Shown here: positions 17,460-25,248 of the stretch, one piece after another
Layout of the letters: every line of letters begins with the position of its first letter
Position numbering within the stretch: position 1 is the stretch's first letter
Assembly: GCF_000308435.1 (NCBI RefSeq)
Contig: NZ_BAFR01000221.1
Location: 1 to 56,242, forward strand
Direction: 5' to 3'
Length of the DNA stretch: 56,242 bases
Source: Nocardia araoensis NBRC 100135
GTDB lineage: Bacteria > Actinomycetota > Actinomycetes > Mycobacteriales > Mycobacteriaceae
Translations under genes and position numbers: made by a program
The notes under the pieces: generated by a model
Seen by the model: the letters and a program-made list of their open reading frames with translations, nothing else
Database searches by the model: none
What the model was told of the DNA's origin: nothing

Positions 17460-19394
17460 ATGGACGACGAGCAGAACGTGCTGGCCACGGTGTGGCCCGA
17501 GGTTGTCACCGAGCTGACCACCGGGTCGCCCGACGGCGCCATCCCTCCGGTGACCCGAGCACAGCAGGCCTGGCTGAAGCTGGTCAAGCCGCTGACGGTC
17601 GCACAGGGGTTCGCGCTGCTCTCCGTGCCCTCGTCGCTGGCACAGGAGGCCATCGAACGCGATCTGCGCGAGCCCATCCTCCGTTCCCTCGGCCGTCGGC
17701 TCGGCCCTCAGGTGGAAGGACTCGGCGTTCGCATCGCCGCCCCCACCACCCCGACCGCCGATCGGCAGAGCAACACGCCGCGGCACGCGCGGATGACGAG
17801 CAGGCCCGAGCGCACCCGAGAAGGCCGAGCTCCCGCCGCCTATCCGGGTTCGGAGTTCCCCGGCCGCGATGCCTACCCGGGGCCGCGCTATGCACAGCCC
17901 ACCGATTTCCCCACAGCATCCGCGTACAACGACGGCTCCGACTACCCGGGCTCCGAATACGGGCAGGACTTCGCCCCGCCGGAGGAGTACCGCCAGCCGG
18001 AGTACGCCCACGCCGACTATCCACCGCGGGGCGAGTACGCCACGACAGCCGAGCTGCCCATGATGTCCGGGCCGGACGCCGCGCCACGACGCGAACCCGG
18101 GCTTCCGCCGCGGCGGGAGCCCGCCATCCCGCCGGGGCAGGAGTCGCTGTTCAACCCGGAGCCATCGCCGGGTGGTGTGCGCGGCCCGCTGCGTTCGCCG
18201 ATGCGCGAGACCACCGACGACGACGCGGGCCTGGCGCACGATCCGATGCGCGAGCCGGTGGGTGACCCGCGCGGCGATCAGGACGACGAGCCGGTGGTGA
18301 ACGTCCGCAACTCCTGGCCCACCTACTTCGCGAAGTCGCAGGAGTCGCCCGCTCCGTCGACGTCCTCGGCCAGTCTGAACGCGAAGTACACCTTCGAGAC
18401 CTTCGTCATCGGCGCGTCCAACCGCTTCGCACATGCCGCGGCCGTCGCCATCGCCGAAGCCCCGGCCCGCGCTTACAACCCCTTGTTCGTCTGGGGCGCT
18501 TCGGGATTGGGCAAGACGCATCTGTTGCACGCGGCCGGCCATTACGCACAGCGTCTCTTCCCCGGCATGCGGGTCAAGTACGTCTCGACCGAAGAGTTCA
18601 CCAACGACTTCATCAACAGCCTGCGCGACGACCGCAAGGTCGCGTTCAAGCGCCGCTACCGCGAGACCGACATCCTGCTGGTCGACGACATCCAGTTCAT
18701 CGAGGGCAAGGAAGGCATCCAAGAGGAGTTCTTCCACACCTTCAACACCCTGCACAACGCGAACAAGCAGATCGTCGTCTCCTCGGACCGTCCGCCCAAA
18801 CAGCTGGCCACCCTCGAAGAGCGGCTGCGGACGCGATTCGAATGGGGGCTGATCACCGACGTACAGCCGCCGGAACTGGAGACGCGCATCGCCATCCTGC
18901 GCAAGAAAGCGCGGATGGACCGGCTCGACGTACCGCACGACGTACTGGAGCTGATCGCCAGCCGGGTGGAGCGCAATATCCGCGAGCTGGAGGGCGCGCT
19001 GATCCGGGTGACGGCCTTCGCCTCGTTGAACGGCCAGCCGCTCGACCTTCCGCTGGCCGAAGTGGTGCTGCGCGATCTGATGCCGGACACGACGGCCCTG
19101 GAGATCAACGCGGCCACGATCATGGCCGTCACGGCGGAGTACTTCAACACCACACTCGAAGAACTCACCGGTCCCGGTAAAGCGCGGCCGCTGGCCCAGG
19201 CCAGGCAGATCGCCATGTACCTCTGCCGCGAGCTGACCGACCTGTCCCTGCCGAAGATCGGCCAGGCGTTCGGCCGTGACCACACCACGGTGATGTACGC
19301 GGAGAAGAAGGTGCGCAAGGAGATGACCGAGCGGCGCCGCGTCTACGACCAGGTGCAGGAACTCACAGCCCGGATCAAGCAGCGCTCCCGCTGA
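17460..19394 (+). CDS. dnaA: Chromosomal replication initiator DnaA
   Basis: 644 residues from ATG 17460, which has GGGGAGGAAA just upstream. Domain I (~1-90) carries LKPLTVAQGFALLSVPSSLAQ-like helices; domain II (~100-305) is very long, low-complexity, rich in Pro, Tyr, Gly and Arg (repeated YPG/YPGSE and RREP); domain III has Walker A GASGLGKTHL (~346) and Walker B LLVDDIQF (~405); domain IV ends with the DnaA-box-reading signature RDHTTVMYAEKKV (~605). It opens oriC and loads the helicase. M. tuberculosis DnaA is about 507 residues, so the excess is in domain II. Confidence 0.97.
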   Translation: MDDEQNVLATVWPEVVTELTTGSPDGAIPPVTRAQQAWLKLVKPLTVAQGFALLSVPSSLAQEAIERDLREPILRSLGRRLGPQVEGLGVRIAAPTTPTADRQSNTPRHARMTSRPERTREGRAPAAYPGSEFPGRDAYPGPRYAQPTDFPTASAYNDGSDYPGSEYGQDFAPPEEYRQPEYAHADYPPRGEYATTAELPMMSGPDAAPRREPGLPPRREPAIPPGQESLFNPEPSPGGVRGPLRSPMRETTDDDAGLAHDPMREPVGDPRGDQDDEPVVNVRNSWPTYFAKSQESPAPSTSSASLNAKYTFETFVIGASNRFAHAAAVAIAEAPARAYNPLFVWGASGLGKTHLLHAAGHYAQRLFPGMRVKYVSTEEFTNDFINSLRDDRKVAFKRRYRETDILLVDDIQFIEGKEGIQEEFFHTFNTLHNANKQIVVSSDRPPKQLATLEERLRTRFEWGLITDVQPPELETRIAILRKKARMDRLDVPHDVLELIASRVERNIRELEGALIRVTAFASLNGQPLDLPLAEVVLRDLMPDTTALEINAATIMAVTAEYFNTTLEELTGPGKARPLAQARQIAMYLCRELTDLSLPKIGQAFGRDHTTVMYAEKKVRKEMTERRRVYDQVQELTARIKQRSR

Positions 19395-19410
19395 CCGGTA
19401 TCCACACCTG

Positions 19411-19443
19411 AGCACCGCCCCTGACCAGGGGCGGTGCTTTTTT
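19411..19443 (+). terminator. Intrinsic terminator of dnaA
   Basis: AGCACCGCCCCTG (19411-19423) pairs with CAGGGGCGGTGCT (19426-19438), followed by a T-run (19438-19443). It is a strong GC stem with a U tract, 17 nt after the dnaA stop. Confidence 0.92.
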
Positions 19444-19452
19444 GTGGGCTGT

Positions 19453-19668
19453 GGATTCCTCGAGGAATCCTTGTGGAGTCCTCGAGGAATCCCCTGGTTT
19501 GTCCACCGATCCGTACACAGGTAGGGGCAACCGGTCCCTCGAGTTCCCTCACAGGGCGAATTCAACAGTTTCCCCAGGCAGGCTTACGCACAGGCACTGA
19601 CCAGGGGAGTGTCCGGATCGGGCCTTGTGGAATCCTCGAGGAGTCCGTGTGGAGTCCTCGAGGATTCC
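19453..19668. repeat. Palindromic GGANTCC-TCGA-GGANTCC repeat array in oriC
   Basis: Four 18-bp units at 19453-19470 (GGATTCCTCGAGGAATCC, a perfect palindrome), 19475-19492, 19629-19646 and 19651-19668, each differing only at the two N positions. Start-to-start spacing is 22 bp within each pair and 176 bp (8 x 22) between pairs. Every unit is preceded by TGT, so each begins a TGTGGA half DnaA box. Confidence 0.92.
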
Positions 19669-19853
19669 TCGAGCTGTCCACGATCTCGTGCACATGTGTG
19701 AACAACCGGGTGAATCCAGTGGAACAACTCGAGGAGCGCTCGAGGATGAATCGGGGACAACTACGGAACCTCCACAGACGCCTCGTGTTCATCCTCGAGA
19801 CACTCCGTGGTCATCCCCACGGCACCACGCCCCCTGAGCAGCGGTTTCGGCCC

Positions 19854-19921
19854 CAGTCCACAGAATCCACAGCGCCTACTACTACTTCAGTTCTTCTCAT
19901 TAGAGATCTCTCTTCAAAACA
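19854..19921. other. DnaA-trio and unwinding element
   Basis: Two abutting DnaA-like boxes (CAGTCCACA, GAATCCACA; 19854-19871), a GCGC spacer, then CTACTACTACTTC (19876-19888; 3'-GAT repeats on the other strand) and the AT-rich TTCTTCTCATTAGAGATCTC stretch. This order (box, GC cluster, trio, AT-rich DNA) is that of the basal unwinding system described in Bacillus subtilis. Confidence 0.72.
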
Positions 19922-20278
19922 GGGTGTGTGGAAAGTCGGTCGAGCAACGCACTGCGCCGTCCGCTCCCGCTTCCCGGCAAGGACGGCAGGGCCGACCCGA
20001 ACCCGGATCACAGTCCCGACGGCCGATCGCCATACGCGGTCCGCGCCCGCGGCAAACCGGACTCGAGCTCCACTGACCGGCCCGCACAGATCCACTCCGA
20101 GCTCGGCCATCCGCGGCACCGGAGGGTCGGGCTAGGTGCACGTCCCTCGCGCGGGTACGGTTTGATGTCGGTCGCCTGTGCCAGACTTCGAAGGCGGCCG
20201 ATTCGGCAGGACCCTTTCGAGCACCGACACTGACGAGCCGACAACAGATCACGGAACCGGGAGAGGACAGATCGGGCG

Positions 20279-21454
20279 ATGGAGCTTGCAAGCATGAAGT
20301 TTCGGGTCGCCCGTGAGGATTTCGCCGACTCCGTCGCCTGGGTGGCGCGCAGTCTTCCGTCCCGGCCGCCGGTTCCGGTGCTCGGCGGTGTGCTGCTGGT
20401 CGCCGACGAGGACGGACTGACCGTCTCCGGCTTCGACTACGAGGTCTCGGCGCAGGTGCGGGTGGCCGCCGAGGTCGCGGGCCCCGGCCAGGTGCTGGTC
20501 TCCGGTCGTCTGCTCGCCGACATCACCAAGGCGCTGTCCAACAAGCCCGTCGACGTCTCCGTCGACGGCACCCGCGTGCTGATCACCTGTGGCAGCGCGA
20601 AGTTCTCCCTGCCGACCATGCCGGTGGAGGATTATCCCCAACTGCCCGAGGTGCCCCAGCAGACCGGTGCACTGAGTGTGGATGTTTTCGCCGAAGCGGT
20701 CGGCCAGGTCGCCGTCGCCGCGGGCCGCGACGACACCTTGCCCATGCTGACCGGCATCCGGGTGGAGATCGAGGGATCGCAGGTCGTGCTCGCGGCGACC
20801 GACCGGTTCCGCCTCGCCGTCCGGCACATCGAGTGGCAGCCCGCGCGTGCCGATATCGAGACTTCGGTGCTCATCCCGGCCAGGACGCTGTCGGAGGCCG
20901 CCAAGACGCTCGGACCCTCCGATGCGCCCGTTCAGCTGTCTCTGGGCACCGGCGCGGGGTCGGACGGCCTGCTCGGCATCGTGAACGCGGGCCGCCGGAC
21001 CACCACCCGCCTGCTGGACGCGGAATTCCCCAAGTTCCGCCAGTTGCTCCCCAAGGAGCACACCTCGATCGCCACCCTGGCTGTCGCCGCGCTCACCGAC
21101 GCCATCAAGCGCGTCGCGCTGGTCGCCGAACGCGGCGCGCAGGTGCGGCTGGAGTTCTCCGCCGACGGCCTGCTGCTTTCCGCGGGCGGCGACGACGCGG
21201 GACGGGCCGAGGAGTGGCTGGAGGCGGACTTCCGCGGCGAATCCCTGACCATCGCGTTCAACCCGGGTTATCTCGTCGACGGCCTGTCCGCGCTGCACGC
21301 CGACCGGGTCACCTTCGGCTTCACCACACCGAGCAGGCCCGCCGTGCTGCTGCCCGCGTCCGAGGAGGAGCCCGAGGTGCTCGACTCGGGGACGTTCGCG
21401 GCGCTGTCGAGCCCGTACATCTATCTGCTGATGCCGGTCCGGCTCCCGGGCTGA
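20279..21454 (+). CDS. dnaN: DNA polymerase III beta sliding clamp
   Basis: 391 residues of the three-fold clamp repeat, e.g. SLPSRPPVPVLGGVLL near the N-terminus, FSLPTMPVEDYPQLP (~107-121), and the C-terminal YIYLLMPVRLPG that forms part of the protein-binding pocket. It encircles DNA and tethers polymerase III. ATG 20279 gives MELASMKF; ATG 20294 is an in-frame alternative. It follows oriC and precedes recF. Confidence 0.96.
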   Translation: MELASMKFRVAREDFADSVAWVARSLPSRPPVPVLGGVLLVADEDGLTVSGFDYEVSAQVRVAAEVAGPGQVLVSGRLLADITKALSNKPVDVSVDGTRVLITCGSAKFSLPTMPVEDYPQLPEVPQQTGALSVDVFAEAVGQVAVAAGRDDTLPMLTGIRVEIEGSQVVLAATDRFRLAVRHIEWQPARADIETSVLIPARTLSEAAKTLGPSDAPVQLSLGTGAGSDGLLGIVNAGRRTTTRLLDAEFPKFRQLLPKEHTSIATLAVAALTDAIKRVALVAERGAQVRLEFSADGLLLSAGGDDAGRAEEWLEADFRGESLTIAFNPGYLVDGLSALHADRVTFGFTTPSRPAVLLPASEEEPEVLDSGTFAALSSPYIYLLMPVRLPG

Positions 21455-21581
21455 TCGCCCGTGCACGACCTGGCTTCCGGCGGATCCGCTCCGCGTGATC
21501 CGGCGCGGGTGAGCGATGACGTCGCTGGAAACCTCCCAGCGACGTCGGAAGAACTGGTTCCCGCGCAGCTGGGGGCGCACT

Positions 21582-21614
21582 TTATCCACAGGTGTTCCAC
21601 AGAGGTGTGGAGCG
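21582..21614. promoter_or_regulatory. DnaA boxes between dnaN and recF
   Basis: TTATCCACA (21582-21590) is a perfect consensus box, followed by TGTTCCACA (21593-21601) and TGTGGAGCG on the opposite strand (21606-21614). They could titrate DnaA or regulate recF. Confidence 0.75.
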
Positions 21615-21697
21615 CCGGGCCGTCTGTGTGTAGCGCGGCGGTGATGCGTCCACCGGCGGAAATGCCCGCTTCGACGCAGGCAGGGGCACGATAGCGG

Positions 21698-22978
21698 ATG
21701 TTCGTCCGAGCCATGTCACTGCGTGACTTCCGCTCCTGGGAACATGCGGAGCTGGAATTATCCCCAGGTCGAACCGTTTTCTTGGGATCGAACGGCAACG
21801 GCAAGACGAACCTGTTGGAAGCGATCGGCTACCTGGCCACGCTCGGGTCGCATCGGGTCGCCACGGAAGCTCCGTTGATCCGGACCGGGACCGAGCGTGC
21901 CCGGATCGGCGCCACGGTGGTCAACGCCGGCCGCGAACTGCGCATCGATGTCGAGCTGAATCAGGGCAGTGCGAACCGTGCGCAGATCAACCGCTCTCCG
22001 GTCCGGCGGACCCGGGAGATCCTGGGGATTCTGCAGACGGTGTTGTTCGCTCCGGAGGATCTCGCGCTGGTGCGCGGCGACCCAGGGGAACGCCGTCGAT
22101 TCATGGACGAGTTGTGCACAACTCGGCTCCCCAGACTGGCCGCGGTCCGCAGCGACTACGACCGGGTGCTGCGCCAGCGCTCGGCGCTGTTGAAAACCGC
22201 TGGGCGGCAAGCCAGGTCGAAGGCCGACCTCAGCACTCTGGACGTGTGGGACGGGCACCTCGCCGCCCATGCGTCCGTCCTGCTCGCCCAACGGCTGCGG
22301 TTGGTGCACGATCTCGCGCCCTATCTCGCCCAGTCCTACGCATCGATCGCCCCCGAGTCGCGGCCCGCGTCGATCGCCTACCGCAGCGCCGCGCTCCCCC
22401 CGGAGTTCCTCGATCCGGCCAGGCCACCGCGCCAAGAGGATACGGAGGAGCTCGAGGCGATCGTGCTGCGCGAACTGGTCGCCGCCCGACCGAGGGAACT
22501 CGAACGGGGTGTCTGCCTGGTCGGTCCGCATCGCGACGAACTGGACCTGATGCTGGGTGATTCGCCCGCGAAGGGGTTCGCCAGTCACGGTGAGTCCTGG
22601 TCGTTCGCATTGGCCTTGCGCTTGGGCGCGTTCGAGCTGCTTCGCGCCACCGGCGCCGAACCGGTACTGCTGCTCGACGACGTGTTCGCCGAGCTGGACC
22701 GGCGTCGCCGCGCCGCGCTGGCGGCCGTCGCCGCGGACGCGGAACAAGTGTTGATCACGGCGGCCGTGCCGGAGGACGTGCCCGCCGAACTCGCCGCCGT
22801 GCCGCTGCGCGTCGAGACCGTAGGCGGTCCCGACGGCCGCGTTTCGCGGATCCTGGCCGAGGACCGATCGGGCAGCGGCGGATTCGCCGGCGAACAACGG
22901 CGTGACCACGCCACGCCTCCGACAGCCGAGGAGGAACGTGATCCGGTCACCGGTTCGAGGGAGTCGCGGGCGCCGTAG
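21698..22978 (+). CDS. recF: DNA replication/repair protein RecF
   Basis: 426 residues, an SMC-like ATPase: Walker A GSNGNGKTNL (30-39), signature region near SHGESWSFALALRLG (~293-307), Walker B VLLLDDVFAELD (~323-334). It loads RecA at single-strand gaps in replication repair. The C-terminal ~45 residues are a polar, poorly conserved tail. The SD is weak but ATG 21698 gives the canonical MFVRAMSLRDFRSW start. The gene follows dnaN with 243 bp between. Confidence 0.95.
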   Translation: MFVRAMSLRDFRSWEHAELELSPGRTVFLGSNGNGKTNLLEAIGYLATLGSHRVATEAPLIRTGTERARIGATVVNAGRELRIDVELNQGSANRAQINRSPVRRTREILGILQTVLFAPEDLALVRGDPGERRRFMDELCTTRLPRLAAVRSDYDRVLRQRSALLKTAGRQARSKADLSTLDVWDGHLAAHASVLLAQRLRLVHDLAPYLAQSYASIAPESRPASIAYRSAALPPEFLDPARPPRQEDTEELEAIVLRELVAARPRELERGVCLVGPHRDELDLMLGDSPAKGFASHGESWSFALALRLGAFELLRATGAEPVLLLDDVFAELDRRRRAALAAVAADAEQVLITAAVPEDVPAELAAVPLRVETVGGPDGRVSRILAEDRSGSGGFAGEQRRDHATPPTAEEERDPVTGSRESRAP

Positions 22979-23328
22979 CCATCCACAGGTGAAAATGGAC
23001 AGGATCGCCATTCATCTCGAGGTCAACTACAGTGACCTGTCGTCGGGGACGCCGCTCGAGTTCTCAACAGCTGAGTCCGATTCCCCAACACCTGTGGAAA
23101 ACTCTTCCGGTCACGCTTGCCCGCATCCCGAAACCGATTCAGCAACAAGTGAGCAAGTCGTACCGACTTTCGCCCGGAAAGGCTGTTTTGGGCCTGGAAC
23201 AGAGCTTTCGACCGGCTGTACGCGGCAGGGAGCGGGCACGATTCCCGGCGCTGGCAACCTCGAGCACTGGCTGGGGATAACTTGATCGAAGTTGGGGACA
23301 ATCCCTTGGACGCGGAGGAACGAGGGCG
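22979..23328. other. recF-dciA intergenic region with DnaA-like boxes
   Basis: 350 bp without a gene. Visible are CCATCCACA (22979-22987), CTCGAG directly followed by TTCTCAACA (23056-23070), and TGTGGAAAA (23094-23102). The remainder shows no clear promoter or structure. Confidence 0.55.
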
Positions 23329-23889
23329 ATGAGCGATCAGTCCGCGGAACCGGAATCCGCAGGACCGGAACCCGAACTGCGCGGAATCGACCTGGCCCGG
23401 CGTGCTCTGGAGGAAGCGCGTGCCGCGGCGCGGGCGAGCGGGAAATCCGTCGGTCAGGGGCGTTCTTCACCCCAGCGCAGGCTGCGGACGGGCGCCCGGA
23501 GGCGTACCGGATGGTCGGGCGCGGGCCCGGACGACCGCGATCCACAGCCGTTGGCCAAGCTGGCCGGCTCCATCGCCAGGAGCCGCGGCTGGTCGGGCAA
23601 AGTCGCCGAGGGCACGGTCTTCGGCCGCTGGGCGGGAGTGGTCGGCGAGGACATCGCGGCGCACGCCACACCGGTCACCTTGAAGGACGGCGTGTTGAGC
23701 ATTTCCGCCGAGTCGACCGCCTGGGCGACTCAGTTGCGGATGCTGCAAAGCCAGATCCTCGCGAAGATCAATGCCGCGGTCGGGCAGGGCGTGGTGACCT
23801 CGCTGAAGATCTCGGGGCCCGCCGCGCCGAGCTGGCGCAAGGGCGAGCGTCATATCAAAGGCCGCGGACCTCGCGACACCTACGGGTGA
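23329..23889 (+). CDS. DciA-like helicase-loading protein (DUF721)
   Basis: 186 residues. The disordered, basic N-terminal ~85 residues (RRALEEARAAARASGKSV...) precede the DUF721/DciA domain (~85-180), with the KH-like core WAGVVGEDIAAHATPVTLKDG and WATQLRMLQSQILAKIN. DciA recruits the DnaB helicase at the origin in bacteria lacking DnaC/DnaI. The position after recF equals Rv0004 of M. tuberculosis. Confidence 0.92.
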   Translation: MSDQSAEPESAGPEPELRGIDLARRALEEARAAARASGKSVGQGRSSPQRRLRTGARRRTGWSGAGPDDRDPQPLAKLAGSIARSRGWSGKVAEGTVFGRWAGVVGEDIAAHATPVTLKDGVLSISAESTAWATQLRMLQSQILAKINAAVGQGVVTSLKISGPAAPSWRKGERHIKGRGPRDTYG

Positions 23890-23938
23890 CCACGGTGCGC
23901 AGTACCTGATACCGGGTGTTACGTTTATCCCGAAGCGG

Positions 23939-23954
23939 CGTTTCACGTGGAACG
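23939..23954. promoter_or_regulatory. Degenerate parS-like site
   Basis: CGTTTCACGTGGAACG, three mismatches (positions 1, 12 and 16) to the consensus but with the TTTCACGTG core intact. It lies between dciA and the hydrolase gene. Confidence 0.35.
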
Positions 23955-24026
23955 CCCCGGTTCGCGTCGCATCAAGCCTGCCTGCGGCATCGGATCGGAT
24001 GCATCCGCCCGCGGAAGGAAATCTCG

Positions 24027-24938
24027 ATGACGATCACGACCTCGGTCGGTCCGTTCCCTGCGATCGCGACCAGGACGGTGCACCGGGGCGACGTCGAACT
24101 CGCGGTCTACGAGTGCGGCAATCCCGAGGGCATCCCGGTGCTGCTGATCCACGGCTGGCCCGATACCCATCTGCTGTGGAACCGGGTGGCGGGCCTGCTC
24201 GGCGGCCGTCATCGCGTGATCGCCTTCGACAATCGGGGCGCCGGAAGCAGCTCGGCTCCGGAAGCGGTCGACGCCTACCGGATCGAAGAGCTCGCTGCCG
24301 ATGTCCGCGCGGTCATCGCCGCGGTCGCGCCCGGCGAACGCGTGCACGTCCTCGGGCACGACTGGGGATCGGTGATCGGGTGGGAGCTGGTAGCCGCCGC
24401 GGACGCCGCGTCGGCGATCGCGTCCTTCACCTCGGTGTCCGGCCCTAATCTGGATTTTCTCGGCGCGTATCTGCGTGGTCCGCTCACCCCGGCGCGGCTG
24501 CGCGGTGCGCTGGCTCAAGCCGTGGCGTCGGCCTACACCGTCGCCTTCCAGATCCCCAAGCTGCCGGATCCGGTGCTGCGGGTCTTGTCCGGCCGCTGGC
24601 CGCGTTTCCTCGGATTCTTCGACGGCCTGGATCCCGCGCTGGTGGAGACGGCGCCGACCCTGCGCGCCGATATGCTCAACAATCTGAAGCTCTACCGCGC
24701 GAACATCCGGACCCACCTGCGCCATCCGCGTCCGCGTCCGATCGAGGTGCCGGTCCAGTTGATCGTGGCGACCGGCGACCGCGCTGTGCGACCCGTGGCG
24801 AACGCCGAGGCCGACCGGTGGGTGTCACGTCTGAGCAGCGTCGAGATCCAGGCGCGGCATTGGTCGCCGATCTCACACCCGGCGGAACTGGCGCGTCACA
24901 CCGCCGCCTTCATCGCTCGGATCGACGCCGCTCGCTGA
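24027..24938 (+). CDS. Alpha/beta hydrolase, epoxide-hydrolase/haloalkane-dehalogenase type
   Basis: 303 residues. Oxyanion motif HGWP (~44-47), then the nucleophile elbow GHDWGS (~109-114), where aspartate replaces the usual serine, as in epoxide hydrolases and haloalkane dehalogenases. The C-terminal RHWSPISHPAEL (~277-288) supplies the catalytic histidine. The substrate cannot be told from sequence. ATG 24027 was chosen for its GGAAGGAA Shine-Dalgarno six nt upstream; the frame is open further upstream without one. It is inserted between dciA and gyrB, which are adjacent in mycobacteria. Confidence 0.86.
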   Translation: MTITTSVGPFPAIATRTVHRGDVELAVYECGNPEGIPVLLIHGWPDTHLLWNRVAGLLGGRHRVIAFDNRGAGSSSAPEAVDAYRIEELAADVRAVIAAVAPGERVHVLGHDWGSVIGWELVAAADAASAIASFTSVSGPNLDFLGAYLRGPLTPARLRGALAQAVASAYTVAFQIPKLPDPVLRVLSGRWPRFLGFFDGLDPALVETAPTLRADMLNNLKLYRANIRTHLRHPRPRPIEVPVQLIVATGDRAVRPVANAEADRWVSRLSSVEIQARHWSPISHPAELARHTAAFIARIDAAR

Positions 24939-25248
24939 TCCGGGCACTCGAAACGGCGACCCGCCAACGCATCTCTCAGCCCACTTCTGATGGATCGAAA
25001 CCGTCGGGAGGCGCAACCGAGTCACCGAATTCCGATTTCTCGCATCCACGCCGCCGTGAGGGGTGTCGGAGGTGGGTTGTAAGTTGGCTGTACCAGTAGG
25101 ATGGTGACGTAACTAGCGGCGATACCTTCGGCGCGTTCCGCACAGTCCGCGCGTGGACCCTAATTCTCCAGCAGGCATCACCAGGGCCCCACGTGTGCTG
25201 TCCGATCGCTCTATGCCGGGATCAGCAAGTAAGGAGAGCTACCGACCA
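24939..25248. other. Region upstream of gyrB
   Basis: No gene seen. It should contain the gyrB promoter; TTGGCT (25084) and TAACTA (25110) are possible elements but with a non-standard 20-bp spacing. The gyrB frame is open from 25153, but that leader does not match the family. Confidence 0.45.

Larger units (their letters stand above)
19395..20278. other. Chromosomal replication origin oriC (dnaA-dnaN intergenic)
   Basis: The position between dnaA and dnaN is the standard actinobacterial origin. DnaA-like 9-mers on the plus strand: 19398 (GTATCCACA), 19499 (TTGTCCACC), 19674 (CTGTCCACG), 19854 (CAGTCCACA), 19863 (GAATCCACA). On the minus strand, as TGTGGA: 19450, 19472, 19626, 19648, 19927. 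Most carry one or two mismatches, i.e. weak sites. A DnaA-trio and AT-rich unwinding zone follow at 19876-19921. CTCGAG occurs nine times between 19459 and 19799. Confidence 0.92.

Noticed and set aside
25153..25248. Upstream extension of gyrB
   Set aside because: The extra 32 residues lack similarity to GyrB N-termini; GTG 25249 with AGGAG upstream fits the family.
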